DNA of 64,000 nt from Ancylobacter aquaticus (GTDB lineage Bacteria; Pseudomonadota; Alphaproteobacteria; Rhizobiales; Xanthobacteraceae): contig NZ_SMFY01000001.1 in NCBI RefSeq assembly GCF_004339465.1, positions 1,922,001-1,986,000 of the forward strand. Reading direction: 5' to 3'. Positions within the stretch are counted from its first letter, which is position 1, and the number at the start of each line of letters is the position of its first letter. Under the pieces are notes generated by a model. The model ran no database searches. It worked only from the letters and a program-made list of their open reading frames with translations, and was not told the DNA's origin. Positions 15,484 to 24,565 of the stretch are shown here, one piece after another. A program made the position numbers and the translations under genes.

Positions 15484-17727
15484 CTACGACCGCACCTTCA
15501 CATAGCTACCCGGCGCGTCCTCGATTGCCTTGTACGCGCCCTCGCCGGGGACGCGTTTGCTCGCTGCCACGCGCTTCCCGTCCTGCGCCTCTAGCCAGCC
15601 GAGCCAGTCCGGCCACCAGGAGCCGGGGTGCATGTCGGCGGCGGCGATCCAGTCCTCCAGCTTCCCCTGCGCCGCGCCGCCGGTCCAATATTGGTACTTG
15701 CCCCGCGCGGGCGGATTGATGACGCCGGCGATATGGCCGGAGCCGGCCAGCACGAAGCGGCCGGGATTGCCGAATTTCTGCAGGCCGAGAAATACCGATG
15801 CCGCCGGGGCGATGTGGTCCTCGCGCGTGGCCACGCTGTACATCGGCAGGTCGATGGCCGCGAGGTCGAGTGTCTTGCCGGCGAGGAGCAGGCGGCCCTG
15901 CGCCAGCTTGTTGTCGAGGTAGCAATTGCGCAGATAGAAGGAGTGGTTGGCCGCCGGCAGCCGGGTCGAATCCGAGTTCCAGTACAGGATGTCGAACGGG
16001 AAGGGCGCCTGACCCTTCAGATAGTTGTTCACGACATAGGGCCAGATCAGGTCGTTGGCGCGCAGCATGTTGAAGGCGTTCGCCATCTTGCGGCCCTCCA
16101 TCACGCCGGTCTCCAGCATCTTGCGCTCAAGGCTGGCGATCTGCTCCTCGTCGATGAACACCTTGAGGTCGCCGGCAAAGGTGAAATCGACCTGCGTGGT
16201 GAGGAAGGTGGCGCTGGCGAGGCCGGGCTTTTTCCCGGTCGCCGCCAGCCAGGCCAGCGTCATCGCCAGCATGGTGCCGCCGACGCAGTAGCCCACGGCG
16301 TGAAAATCCTTCGTGCCCGCCGCCTTCTTCGCGACGTCGAAAGCGGTGAGCACGCCGTCCTTCATGTAGTCTTCAAAACCCTTGGCGGCGAGTTCCGGGC
16401 CGGGGTTCACCCACGACACCATGAACACGGTGAGCCCGTGCTCCACCGCCCAGCGCACAAAGGATTTTTCCGGAGTCAGGTCGAGCACGTAGAATTTGTT
16501 GATCCAGGGCGGGATGATGACGATCGGCGTCGCCAGCACGTTTTCGGTCTGCGGCGCGTACTGGATGAGCTGCATCAGCTCGTTCTGGAATATCACCTTG
16601 CCCGGCGTGACCGCGAGGTTTTCGCCGACGCGGAACTTGGAATCGTCGGTCTGGCGGATCTTCAGATCGCCGCCGCCCGCCTCGATGTCCTCGGCCAGCA
16701 TCTTCATGCCGCGCACCAGGTTCTCGCCATTGGAGGTCAGCGTGGTGCGCAGCAGTTCGGGATTGGTCAGCACGAAATTGGAGGGCGACACCGCGCCGGC
16801 GATCTGGCGCACGTAGAAGTCCGCCTTGTGCTTGGTGCGGGCGTCGATCTGCGCTTCCTCGACCATGTCCGCCGCCCAGTTGGCGGTGAGCAGATAGGCC
16901 TGCTTGATGGCGTCGAAGAAGGGGTTGGACTTCCATTCCGGGTCGGAAAAGCGGGCGTCGCGCGTGGCGGGCTCCACCACCGGGGGGGTCTTCTCGCCGC
17001 CCAGATTCTTCAGCGCCGAGGTCCACAAATCGAGATAGCCGCCAATGAGGCGCGACTGCGCTTCCACGGTGCGCTGGGGGTCGGAGAGCCAGTACTCGGC
17101 GACATTGCCGATCGTCTTGGCGACATCGGCGAGGTCCTCGGCCACCTCGTCCTTGATGCGACCGTCCTCGCGCGGACGCAGATAGGCGGCCATGGCCCGC
17201 CCGCCTTCCTCCATCATCCGCGCCAGATTGGCGGCGAAGATTTCAAGGTCGATGGGGCTTGTCCGTGCGGCATCAGGCGCCTCGGCGGCGGGGGGAGCGG
17301 TGGGCGCCTCTTTCGCCGGGGCGGGCGGGGCCTGAAGGATGGCTTCGGGCGTCGGCTTTCTGGGCGCGGCGGGCCGCTTCGGCGCCGTGGGCTTGGTCGC
17401 CCGCTGGCGCGCGGCTTTGGCTGCCGGCGCCGGCGATTCGGCCGCGACCCTGCTCGCGGTTGCCTTCTTTGCCGCCACCTTGCGTGCCGGCGGTACGGCA
17501 GCGGGAACCGAAGCCGCAGGCACGGGGGCCGCGACCTGTTCCGGCGCGCGTTTCCGCACGGCCTTCTTCGCCGCCGGGGCCGGCGACTCGCTGCGTTCGG
17601 TTCGCGCCGTGCTCGTTCCCGGCGCGGACGTCGCCGGGGTGGACGTCGCCGGGGTGGACGGTGTCTTGGTACTGCGTCGGTTGCTCACCGCTTGTCCCCG
17701 CGGGTTGGTGCGTTCATAGGTGGCCAT
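15484..17727 (-). CDS. phaC: Class I poly(3-hydroxyalkanoate) synthase with basic N-terminal extension
   Basis: 747 residues; class I synthases are usually near 590. The catalytic part (about 158-747) is complete: C481 in VGYCVGGT, D637 in ATREDHIAP and H665 in [12 protein letters not shown] form the triad that polymerises hydroxyacyl-CoA on storage granules. Residues 1-157 are an added Ala/Pro/Lys-rich tract with repeated ESPAPAAK units (near 47-54 and 97-104), resembling the basic tails of PhaF or histone H1-like proteins. ATG 17727 is the first sensible start in a frame that otherwise runs into the upstream region. It is divergent from the lipoprotein gene. No phaA, phaB or phaR lies nearby. 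Confidence 0.95.
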   Translation of the reverse strand: MATYERTNPRGQAVSNRRSTKTPSTPATSTPATSAPGTSTARTERSESPAPAAKKAVRKRAPEQVAAPVPAASVPAAVPPARKVAAKKATASRVAAESPAPAAKAARQRATKPTAPKRPAAPRKPTPEAILQAPPAPAKEAPTAPPAAEAPDAARTSPIDLEIFAANLARMMEEGGRAMAAYLRPREDGRIKDEVAEDLADVAKTIGNVAEYWLSDPQRTVEAQSRLIGGYLDLWTSALKNLGGEKTPPVVEPATRDARFSDPEWKSNPFFDAIKQAYLLTANWAADMVEEAQIDARTKHKADFYVRQIAGAVSPSNFVLTNPELLRTTLTSNGENLVRGMKMLAEDIEAGGGDLKIRQTDDSKFRVGENLAVTPGKVIFQNELMQLIQYAPQTENVLATPIVIIPPWINKFYVLDLTPEKSFVRWAVEHGLTVFMVSWVNPGPELAAKGFEDYMKDGVLTAFDVAKKAAGTKDFHAVGYCVGGTMLAMTLAWLAATGKKPGLASATFLTTQVDFTFAGDLKVFIDEEQIASLERKMLETGVMEGRKMANAFNMLRANDLIWPYVVNNYLKGQAPFPFDILYWNSDSTRLPAANHSFYLRNCYLDNKLAQGRLLLAGKTLDLAAIDLPMYSVATREDHIAPAASVFLGLQKFGNPGRFVLAGSGHIAGVINPPARGKYQYWTGGAAQGKLEDWIAAADMHPGSWWPDWLGWLEAQDGKRVAASKRVPGEGAYKAIEDAPGSYVKVRS

Positions 17728-17818
17728 GATAGACGCGCTATCGGGTGCTAGCGAGTGCGTAACGGGCCGTACACGCGCATGCTGACGCAGAGGCAGGCCG
17801 GCGCAGGACAGGGAGACC

Positions 17819-18250
17819 ATGTTGGCTCACGGGCAAGGCAGGCAGGGCGGCGGTTCGGTCGCGCGGATGCACCTTCTCGCCGGCTGCGGCCTTGTGGCGC
17901 TGCTGCTGGCCGGCTGCGCCTCGGGGGAGGGGCCCATGGGCGGAATCTCCGAGGAGGCGCTGGCGCCGGCGGCGGGAAGCGCCGAATCAGCGGGCGTTCC
18001 GGTGGCGGCGTCCTCTCCCGGTGCCGGAGAGACGGCTCGCAGCGTCGCCGGCCAGGCCCGCGCCGCGCCGGTTCTTACAGGACGGGTGAAACCGCCGGAG
18101 CCGGCCTATCCCACCTTCGGTGCCCCGGCGCAGGTCGGCGACCGTCCGGTGCTGACCCAGCAGCAGCGGGACGCCATGCAGAAAAACCTGGAAGGCCTCG
18201 CCGGCCAGCGCGAGAAGGAGATGCTGCGCCAGATCGAGGCCGACCAATAG
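17819..18250 (+). CDS. Small predicted lipoprotein of unknown function
   Basis: 143 residues. A hydrophobic stretch [19 protein letters not shown] carries the lipobox LAGC, so the mature protein should begin at the Cys and be lipid-anchored. The remainder is Ala/Gly/Pro-rich with a charged helical end ([22 protein letters not shown]). ATG 17819 has a good ribosome site (AGGGAGA) but gives a long n-region; the ATG at 17867 would give a standard signal peptide. No function is recognised. Confidence 0.75.
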   Translation: MLAHGQGRQGGGSVARMHLLAGCGLVALLLAGCASGEGPMGGISEEALAPAAGSAESAGVPVAASSPGAGETARSVAGQARAAPVLTGRVKPPEPAYPTFGAPAQVGDRPVLTQQQRDAMQKNLEGLAGQREKEMLRQIEADQ

Positions 18251-18392
18251 CCGGCCCTGGTTTCGCCGGCGCGATTACCATTCTTCTGCCCCTTTGGGCT
18301 GACATCGGTCGCTGTGCGGGCGCACGAACGGTGATATGAAGCGCGCGTGACGCCGTCGCCGGGGAAACGGGGCGGCCTGGAGCTTGGAACCC

Positions 18393-19610
18393 ATGACTGA
18401 TTTTCATCGTATCCGCCGGCTGCCGCCTTATGTGTTCGAGCAGGTCAACCGTGTGAAGGCTACCGCCCGCAATGGCGGCGCCGACATTGTCGACCTCGGC
18501 ATGGGCAACCCGGATCTCGATGCCCCGGACCATGTGGTTGAAAAGCTCAAGGAAACCATCGGCCGTCCGCGCACCGATCGCTATTCCGCCTCCAAGGGCA
18601 TTCCCGGCCTGCGCCGCGCGCAGGCGGCCTATTATGAGCGCCGGTTCGGGGTGAAGCTGAACCCCGACACCCAGGTGGTGGCGACGATCGGCTCCAAGGA
18701 AGGCTTCGCCAATATGGCGCAGGCGATCACCGCCCCGGGCGACGTGATCCTGGTGCCGAACCCGAGCTACCCCATTCACGCCTTCGGCTTCCTGATGGCC
18801 GGCGCGGCGATCCGCTCGGTGCCCTGCGAGCCGGGGCCGGAATTCTTCCACGCGCTGGAGCGCGCGGTGGCGCACTCGATTCCCTCGCCGCTGGCGCTGG
18901 TGCTTTGCTACCCGTCCAACCCGACGGCGCAGGTCGCCGATCTCGATTTCTACCGCGACGTCGTCGCCTTCGCGAAGAAGCACGATCTCATCCTGCTGTC
19001 CGACCTCGCCTATTCGGAGGTGTATTTCGACGACAACCCGCCGCCTTCCGTGCTGCAGGTGCCGGGCGCGATGGACGTGACGGTGGAGTTCACCTCCATG
19101 TCCAAGACCTTCTCCATGGCCGGCTGGCGCATGGGCTTCGCGGTGGGCAATGACCGGCTGATCGCCGCGCTGGCGCGGGTGAAGTCCTATCTCGACTATG
19201 GCGCCTACACGCCGATCCAGGTCGCGGCCACCGCCGCGCTGAACGGCCCGCAGGACTGCATCGCCGAGATGCGCAGCGTCTACAAGAAGCGCCGCGACGC
19301 GCTGGTCGACAGTTTCGGCAAGGCCGGCTGGGAGATTCCCGTGCCCACTGCCTCCATGTTCGCCTGGGCGCCGATTCCTTCCAAGTTCCGCCATCTGGGC
19401 AGTCTCGAATTCTCCAAGCTGTTGATCGAGAAGGCGGATGTCGCCGTCGCCCCCGGCGTCGGCTTCGGCGAGCACGGCGACGATTATGTGCGCATCGCCC
19501 TTGTGGAGAACGAGCAGCGCATCCGCCAGGCGGCGCGCAACATCCGCCGCTTCCTTGAAACCGGCGCGGAAACATTGCACAACGTCGTCCCTCTCGCCGC
19601 GGCGCGCTAA
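18393..19610 (+). CDS. Class I aminotransferase, alanine/LL-DAP type
   Basis: 405 residues, fold type I PLP enzyme. MGNPDLDAP, SKEGFANM, NPSYPIHAFGF, YPSNPTAQ, SDLAYSEVYF and the PLP-lysine motif SMSKTFSMAGWRMGF are all present. This group includes AlaC of E. coli and proteins labelled LL-diaminopimelate aminotransferase; a copy directly upstream of homoserine dehydrogenase is usual in alphaproteobacteria. It probably makes alanine, aspartate or methionine by transamination. ATG 18393 was chosen; a TTG nine bases earlier is in frame but less likely. hom follows after 57 bases. Confidence 0.9.
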   Translation: MTDFHRIRRLPPYVFEQVNRVKATARNGGADIVDLGMGNPDLDAPDHVVEKLKETIGRPRTDRYSASKGIPGLRRAQAAYYERRFGVKLNPDTQVVATIGSKEGFANMAQAITAPGDVILVPNPSYPIHAFGFLMAGAAIRSVPCEPGPEFFHALERAVAHSIPSPLALVLCYPSNPTAQVADLDFYRDVVAFAKKHDLILLSDLAYSEVYFDDNPPPSVLQVPGAMDVTVEFTSMSKTFSMAGWRMGFAVGNDRLIAALARVKSYLDYGAYTPIQVAATAALNGPQDCIAEMRSVYKKRRDALVDSFGKAGWEIPVPTASMFAWAPIPSKFRHLGSLEFSKLLIEKADVAVAPGVGFGEHGDDYVRIALVENEQRIRQAARNIRRFLETGAETLHNVVPLAAAR

Positions 19611-19667
19611 GGCCCGGTCCCTTCGGGCGGCGCCGCATTCGGAACGTTTGTTGAGTTCGGACATATA

Positions 19668-20987
19668 ATGGCGCCGCCGCTGAAAATTGGCATCGCCGGC
19701 CTCGGTACGGTCGGCGCGGGTGTGGTGCGTATGCTGGCCCGGCGGGCGGAGGCGATTGCCGCGCGCGTCGGCCGTCCGGTCGAGGTGGTGGCCGTCAGCG
19801 CCCGCGACCGTGCCCGCCCCCGCGACTGCGATCTCGAAGGCATGCGCTGGTACGACGACGCGGTGGAACTGGCCCGCGACCCCGACATCGACGTCTTCGT
19901 CGAACTGATCGGCGGCCCGGACGGCATCGCCAAGGCCGCCGTCGAGGCGGCCATCGCGGCCGGCCATTCCGTCGCGACCGCCAACAAGGCGCTGCTCGCC
20001 CATCACGGCGTCGAACTGGCCGCCGCCGCCGAGGCGAAGGGCGTTTCCATCCATTTCGAGGCGGCAGTGGCCGGTGGCATTCCCGTCATCAAGACGCTGC
20101 GCGAGGCCCTGCTCGGCAACGAGATCACCCGCGTTTCCGGCATTCTGAACGGCACCTGCAACTACATCCTCACACGGATGCAGGAGGAGGGACTGTCCTT
20201 CGACACCTGCCTCGATCAGGCGCAGAAGCTCGGCTATGCCGAGGCCGACCCCACCTTCGACGTCGACGGCTTCGACACCGCCCACAAGCTGGCCCTGCTC
20301 GCCGCACTGGCCTTCGGCGTGAAGCCGGACCCGGAGGCGATCCATATCGAGGGCATCCGCTCGATCACGCTGGCCGACATCGAGGCGGCGGACGAACTTG
20401 GCTACCGGATCAAGCTGCTCGGCGTCGCCGCCCGGACGGGTGACCAAGTCGAGCTTCGGGTCCACCCCACCATGGTGCCTAAACATTGGCCAATCGCGCA
20501 GGTCTCCGGCGTCACCAATGCGGTGGCGATCGACGGTGACGCGGTGGCGCTGACCCTTGTCGGCCCCGGCGCCGGCGGCGATGCCACCGCTTCGGCGGTG
20601 GTGGCGGACCTGTGCGATGCTGCGGCCGGAACGGGTGGCGCGCCTTTCGGCTGGAAGGCTTCGAGCCTGCAGCCGGCGGAGAAGGCGGCGATCCGCCGTC
20701 ACGAAGGTGGCTACTACATCCGCCTCGCTGCGGTCGACCGGCCCGGAACGGCGGCAGCCATTGCCCGCCATATGGCCGAGCAGAACATCTCGCTCGAGTC
20801 CATAATGCAGCACCGTCGCGGCCGGCCTCATGGCGGCGAGCGCGCGGAGAGCGCGGAGGACCCGGCACCCGTGGTGCTGATCACCTACGCCACCAATGAG
20901 CACGCGGTGCGTCGGGCGATCGAGGCCATCGAGATCGATGGCGTCATCGCCTCGCCGCCGCAGGTGATACGTATCGAAAAGGACTGA
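19668..20987 (+). CDS. hom: Homoserine dehydrogenase
   Basis: 439 residues, standard for the monofunctional enzyme with a C-terminal ACT domain. The NAD(P)-binding motif GLGTVGAGVV lies at the N-terminus; GGIPVIKTLREAL and GILNGTCNYIL are catalytic-domain signatures, and DRPGTAAAIARHMAEQNIS marks the ACT domain that senses threonine. It reduces aspartate semialdehyde to homoserine, the branch point to threonine and methionine. ATG at 19668 follows the aminotransferase by 57 bases and glpX follows after 13, so the three form a probable operon. Confidence 0.97.
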   Translation: MAPPLKIGIAGLGTVGAGVVRMLARRAEAIAARVGRPVEVVAVSARDRARPRDCDLEGMRWYDDAVELARDPDIDVFVELIGGPDGIAKAAVEAAIAAGHSVATANKALLAHHGVELAAAAEAKGVSIHFEAAVAGGIPVIKTLREALLGNEITRVSGILNGTCNYILTRMQEEGLSFDTCLDQAQKLGYAEADPTFDVDGFDTAHKLALLAALAFGVKPDPEAIHIEGIRSITLADIEAADELGYRIKLLGVAARTGDQVELRVHPTMVPKHWPIAQVSGVTNAVAIDGDAVALTLVGPGAGGDATASAVVADLCDAAAGTGGAPFGWKASSLQPAEKAAIRRHEGGYYIRLAAVDRPGTAAAIARHMAEQNISLESIMQHRRGRPHGGERAESAEDPAPVVLITYATNEHAVRRAIEAIEIDGVIASPPQVIRIEKD

Positions 20988-21000
20988 GGGGCGGGGACGA

Positions 21001-21995
21001 TGGCGGAGATTACGGTCAAGGCGGACCAGGCGCTGGAGCGCATCCTGACGCTCGAACTGGTGCGCGTCACCGAGCGCGCGGCAGTGGCGTCGGCCAGCCT
21101 GCGCGGGCGCGGCGACGAGAAGGCGGCGGACAAGGCGGCGGTGGACGCCATGCGTCGCGAGCTGAATCGCCTGCCCATCGCCGGCCGCATCGTCATCGGC
21201 GAGGGCGAGCGCGACGAGGCCCCGATGCTGTTCATCGGCGAGGAGGTCGGCACCGGCAAGGGGCCGGCGGTCGACATCGCTGTCGATCCGCTGGAAGGCA
21301 CCACGCTCTGCGCCAAGGACATGCCGGGCTCCATCGCCGTGATGGCGATGGCCGAGGGCGGCACCATGCTCTACGCGCCCGACGTCTACATGGACAAGAT
21401 CGCCATCGGCCCGGGCTATCCCAAGGGCACGATCAACATCGACGCCACCCCCGAAGAGAACATCCGTTCACTGGCCAAGGCCAAGGGCGTGAAGCCTTCC
21501 GAGCTTACGGCGCTGATCCTCGACCGTCCGCGCCACGCCGCGATCATCGAGGCGGTACGCCGCACCGGCGCGGCCGTGCAACTCATCGCCGATGGCGACG
21601 TCGCCGGCGTGATCCACACCACCGACCCTGACGAGACCGGCATCGACATCTATCTCGGCACGGGCGGCGCGCCCGAGGGCGTGCTGGCGGCGGCGGCGCT
21701 GCGCTGCATCGGCGGCGAAATGTACGCCCGGCTCATCCTCGACAGCGAGGCCAAGCGCGAGCGCGCCAAGCAGATGGGCGTCGCGGACCCGAAGAAAATC
21801 TACACCATCACCGACATGGTCCGCGGCGACTGCCTCATCGCGGCGACCGGCGTCACGACGGGCAATCTGCTCAAGGGCGTGAAATATGAGCGCGGCGTGG
21901 TGAAGACCCACACCGTCGTCATGCGCTCGGCCACCGGCACGGTGCGCTGGATCGAGGCCGAGCACCGCGACCTCTCAAAATTCCATCTCGGCTGA
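21001..21995 (+). CDS. glpX: Fructose-1,6-bisphosphatase class II
   Basis: 331 residues. GRIVIGEGERDEAPMLFIGE and DIAVDPLEGTTLCAKD carry the metal-binding Asp/Glu residues of GlpX phosphatases (lithium-sensitive family), and GTGGAPEGVLAAAALRCIGG is the conserved central segment. It hydrolyses fructose-1,6-bisphosphate in gluconeogenesis and, in autotrophic relatives, possibly sedoheptulose-1,7-bisphosphate. Position right after hom is conserved in many Rhizobiales. A palindromic repeat lies eight bases after the stop. Confidence 0.95.
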
Positions 21996-22002
21996 CGCTC
22001 TC

Positions 22003-22044
22003 CGCGTCATCCCGGCTCGGCCTTCGGTCGTCCGGAATGACGCG
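22003..22044. repeat. Palindromic repeat after glpX
   Basis: CGCGTCATCCCGG (22003-22015) and CCGGAATGACGCG (22032-22044) form an imperfect inverted pair. It belongs to the same class as 2714-2819 and 15443-15473 and may stop or stabilise the hom-glpX transcript. Confidence 0.7.
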
Positions 22045-22234
22045 AGTGGACAGGCGGGGCGCAGGAGCGCCCCGTTTTCGTTTCGCCCCCCGGAAATGGC
22101 ATTGGGGCGTGCTGGCGTCATCGCGCGCTTTGGTCGTGGCCCGGTGTGCTGTATACCAGAGGCGTGCCGAGGCCAGACCCATCAGGGCGCCCGGGACCCG
22201 AACGCCAAGCCAATTGCCAAGGGAACGACCCATC

Positions 22235-22567
22235 ATGACCGCTCCTCATTCGCTGCTTCCGCCCCTGCTGTCCCAGATCGACGCGCTGATCGGCGCCGAG
22301 AAGTACCTGGAGGTCGCGCAGGCCTATACGGCCTTCGTCAAGGAGCACCCGACCACCAATTACCTCGCCTCCGAGCCGGTCCCGTTCAAGCTGAACAGCG
22401 CCTTCGCGAAGAAGTACGGCTCGTCCGCCACCAACACCTTCACCCTGCGCAACACCACCTGGGCGTCGGATGTGAAGGCGGCGCTGAAGGCTGGCCCGAG
22501 CGAGTTCGCGGCGCTGATCGCCAAATACGAGTCGGAAATCGCCGCCACCGCCAAGAAAGCGGCCTGA
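22235..22567 (+). CDS. Hypothetical 110-residue helical protein
   Basis: 110 residues, no signal peptide. The N-terminal half is helical and resembles a helix-turn-helix repeat (LLSQIDALIGAEKYLEVAQAY), the middle is polar with FTLRNTTWASDVKAAL, and the end is Ala/Lys-rich. No family is recognised. ATG 22235 has AAGGGA ten to fifteen bases upstream. It is a single-gene unit closed by a strong terminator at 22593-22620, which supports expression as an independent small protein. Confidence 0.7.
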   Translation: MTAPHSLLPPLLSQIDALIGAEKYLEVAQAYTAFVKEHPTTNYLASEPVPFKLNSAFAKKYGSSATNTFTLRNTTWASDVKAALKAGPSEFAALIAKYESEIAATAKKAA

Positions 22568-22592
22568 TCGGTCCTGATCTATCTGCTTTCGG

Positions 22593-22620
22593 AAAGGCCG
22601 GCCTCGCGCCGGCCTTTTTT
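22593..22620 (+). terminator. Rho-independent terminator
   Basis: AAAGGCCGGC and GCCGGCC flank a five-base loop and are followed by six T residues (22615-22620), a classical intrinsic terminator, 26 bases after the stop of the hypothetical gene. Confidence 0.85.
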
Positions 22621-22698
22621 GTGTCCGGCCCAGCGCCGTGCCGCCGGAGCGCCGAGCCGGGACCCAGCGCACAGACCCGAAGGCGGTTCACGGGAGGA

Positions 22699-23406
22699 TC
22701 AGGCCCGCTGCGCCACATCCTTCAGGAAGTAGTCCACGCCGAGCTGCACCATGTCCGGCTGCGAGGCGTGCGGGCCGGGGTGCTCGACATAGGTCAGCTC
22801 ATAGCCGGCCGGGCGCAGCTTGGCGGCATGGGAGCGGCCGGCGGTGTGTATGGGCGTCTGGGTGTCGTTCTGGCCGTGGGCGATGAACACCTTCGGCGCC
22901 CCCTCCTGCGCCAGCACGGTCATGAAGCCGGCCGAGAAGGCGAGGATATGGGTAACGATCTGCCCGTTGCTCAGCCCGGTGGAGAGCGAATAGCTGCCGC
23001 CATCGGAATGGCCGGCAAAGGCGAAATGGGCGGGGTCGAGCGCGAAGCGTGCGGCGACCTCGGCGAGGGCGAGGTCGAGCCGCTCCAGGTCCGGCCCGTT
23101 GCCGCCGATGACGATATCCCAGGTCGGCAGCAGCGATTGTGGCACCAGCAGCAGGAAGCCGCGCGTCTCGGCGTGGCGCCGCAGCATCGGCAGGATCTTC
23201 TCGGCACTGCCGCCGCCGCCATGGAACAGCGTCACCAGCGGGGTAGGGCGGGCAGGGTCGATACCCTCCGGCACGACCAGCACCGCGTCGCGGGTTTCGA
23301 ACAGGCCGAGATCGTGGCGGCCGGGCGCGAGCGCGGGCTTGGTCGGCGTGGCATGGCGGAAGGCGAGGCGACCGAGGAGCGACAGGTTCAGCATGGCGCG
23401 CACCAT
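22699..23406 (-). CDS. Alpha/beta-hydrolase (phospholipase/carboxylesterase type)
   Basis: 235 residues. LVTLFHGGGGSAEK is the oxyanion-hole segment, FAGHSDGGSYSLS carries the nucleophile Ser, and HGQNDTQTPIHTAG then VEHPGPHAS provide the acid and His. It belongs to the group of short esterases that includes carboxylesterase/phospholipase and PHB-depolymerase-like proteins. No signal peptide is obvious, so it is probably cytosolic. GTG/ATG choice: the ATG at 23406 has GGGAAC upstream; another ATG at 23394 is possible. Substrate unknown. Confidence 0.85.
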   Translation of the reverse strand: MVRAMLNLSLLGRLAFRHATPTKPALAPGRHDLGLFETRDAVLVVPEGIDPARPTPLVTLFHGGGGSAEKILPMLRRHAETRGFLLLVPQSLLPTWDIVIGGNGPDLERLDLALAEVAARFALDPAHFAFAGHSDGGSYSLSTGLSNGQIVTHILAFSAGFMTVLAQEGAPKVFIAHGQNDTQTPIHTAGRSHAAKLRPAGYELTYVEHPGPHASQPDMVQLGVDYFLKDVAQRA

Positions 23407-23635
23407 AATGTTCCCGCCCGCGTGCGCAACCCGGCCGGTTGCCGCGCCGGGCTGCGCCGCCGGGCTGCCCACCGGCTGGCCCCGCCATGAGGGTCGCGCA
23501 GGGCAGGCATGGTAGGGCGGGTCTTTGCAGATGCCGGGCGGTGGACTATCAGCCCAACGGCCGACACGCGACTCGCCGCGTGCGGTATGAGGCTCGCCTT
23601 CGAGCCGTCTTGTCGCCTCCTGCCGCCGGTTCTCG

Positions 23636-24511
23636 ATGCCGCTCAAGCACAAGCTGCTCGCCCTCGCTGTCATCGGCGTGTGGGCGCTGAACATGATTGC
23701 CGTGAAGCTCGGCATCGCGGAAATCCCGCCCATGATGATGAGCGCGCTGCGCTTCGCACTGGTGGCGGCGCTGCTGTGCCCGGTGCTGCGCATCACGCGC
23801 GACCAGTTCTTCGGCGTGCTGCTGGTGTCCTTCACCTTCGGCACGCTGCATTTCGGCCTGCTCTTCGCGGCGCTGGCCGATTCCGAGGCGGGCACCAGCG
23901 CGGTGATCATCCAGCTCGGCGCGCCCATCGCTACACTGCTCGCCTGCATGGTGCTGAAGGAGCCGCTGGGCAAACTCCGGCTGGCCGGTCTTCTGGTCTC
24001 GGTGGCCGGCATCGGCTTGATCGCCGCCGGGCCCACTCTGCCGCCGCCGCTCTCGCTGGTGCTGCTGCTGGCAAGCGCCACCGGCTGGGCGGTGACGAAC
24101 CTCATCGTCAAGGAACTCAAGGGCGTGCGGCCGATGACCATGATGGGCTGGTCGTCGCTGCTGGCGATCCCGCAACTGCTGGCGATGTCCTGGGTCTTCG
24201 AATCGGACCGCTGGTGGATGGTGACGACAGCGGGCTGGCATGGCTGGTTCTGCGTGGTCTACAGCGCCATCGGCTCGTCGATCATCGGCTATGGCATCTG
24301 GTACTGGCTGCTGCAGCGCCACTCGATCAACGCGGTCGTGCCCTATTCGATGCTCAACCCGCTGCTCACCGTCGTGTTCGGCATCGTGCTGATCGGCGAC
24401 GATCCCTCGCCGCTGAAGATCGCGGGAGCGCTGGTGATGGTGGCGGGCGTCGCCCTCATCCTGCGCCGGCCGCGAAACCTGCCCGACCCGACCTTGCCCG
24501 ACACGGCGTGA
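23636..24511 (+). CDS. EamA/DMT superfamily permease
   Basis: 291 residues with about ten hydrophobic helices in two homologous halves, the EamA (DMT) layout. Typical residues include IGVWALNMIAVKLGI near the start, VIIQLGAPIATLLACMVLKE closing the first half, and SMLNPLLTVVFGIVLIGDD in the second. Such inner-membrane proteins export or import metabolites, often amino acids; the substrate is unknown. ATG 23636 opens directly into helix one. It is divergent from the esterase gene. Confidence 0.9.
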   Translation: MPLKHKLLALAVIGVWALNMIAVKLGIAEIPPMMMSALRFALVAALLCPVLRITRDQFFGVLLVSFTFGTLHFGLLFAALADSEAGTSAVIIQLGAPIATLLACMVLKEPLGKLRLAGLLVSVAGIGLIAAGPTLPPPLSLVLLLASATGWAVTNLIVKELKGVRPMTMMGWSSLLAIPQLLAMSWVFESDRWWMVTTAGWHGWFCVVYSAIGSSIIGYGIWYWLLQRHSINAVVPYSMLNPLLTVVFGIVLIGDDPSPLKIAGALVMVAGVALILRRPRNLPDPTLPDTA

Positions 24512-24565
24512 CCGCGAAGGCCGGAGCGTCGCCGCCCCGGCCCCGGTGGACGCCCTGGATGCGGC

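Noticed and set aside
15628-17751. 707-codon plus-strand open frame opposite phaC
   Set aside because: Antisense shadow of phaC; the catalytic triad and family motifs are all on the minus strand.
18075-20903. 942-codon minus-strand open frame over the aminotransferase and hom genes
   Set aside because: Shadow frame created by high G+C codon use; the plus-strand genes are certain and the translation has Arg/His/Asp-rich, family-free sequence.
22624-22697. Possible extra gene or terminator after the terminator at 22593-22620
   Set aside because: It is a partial copy of the CTGGGTCCC-type repeat and holds no sensible frame.
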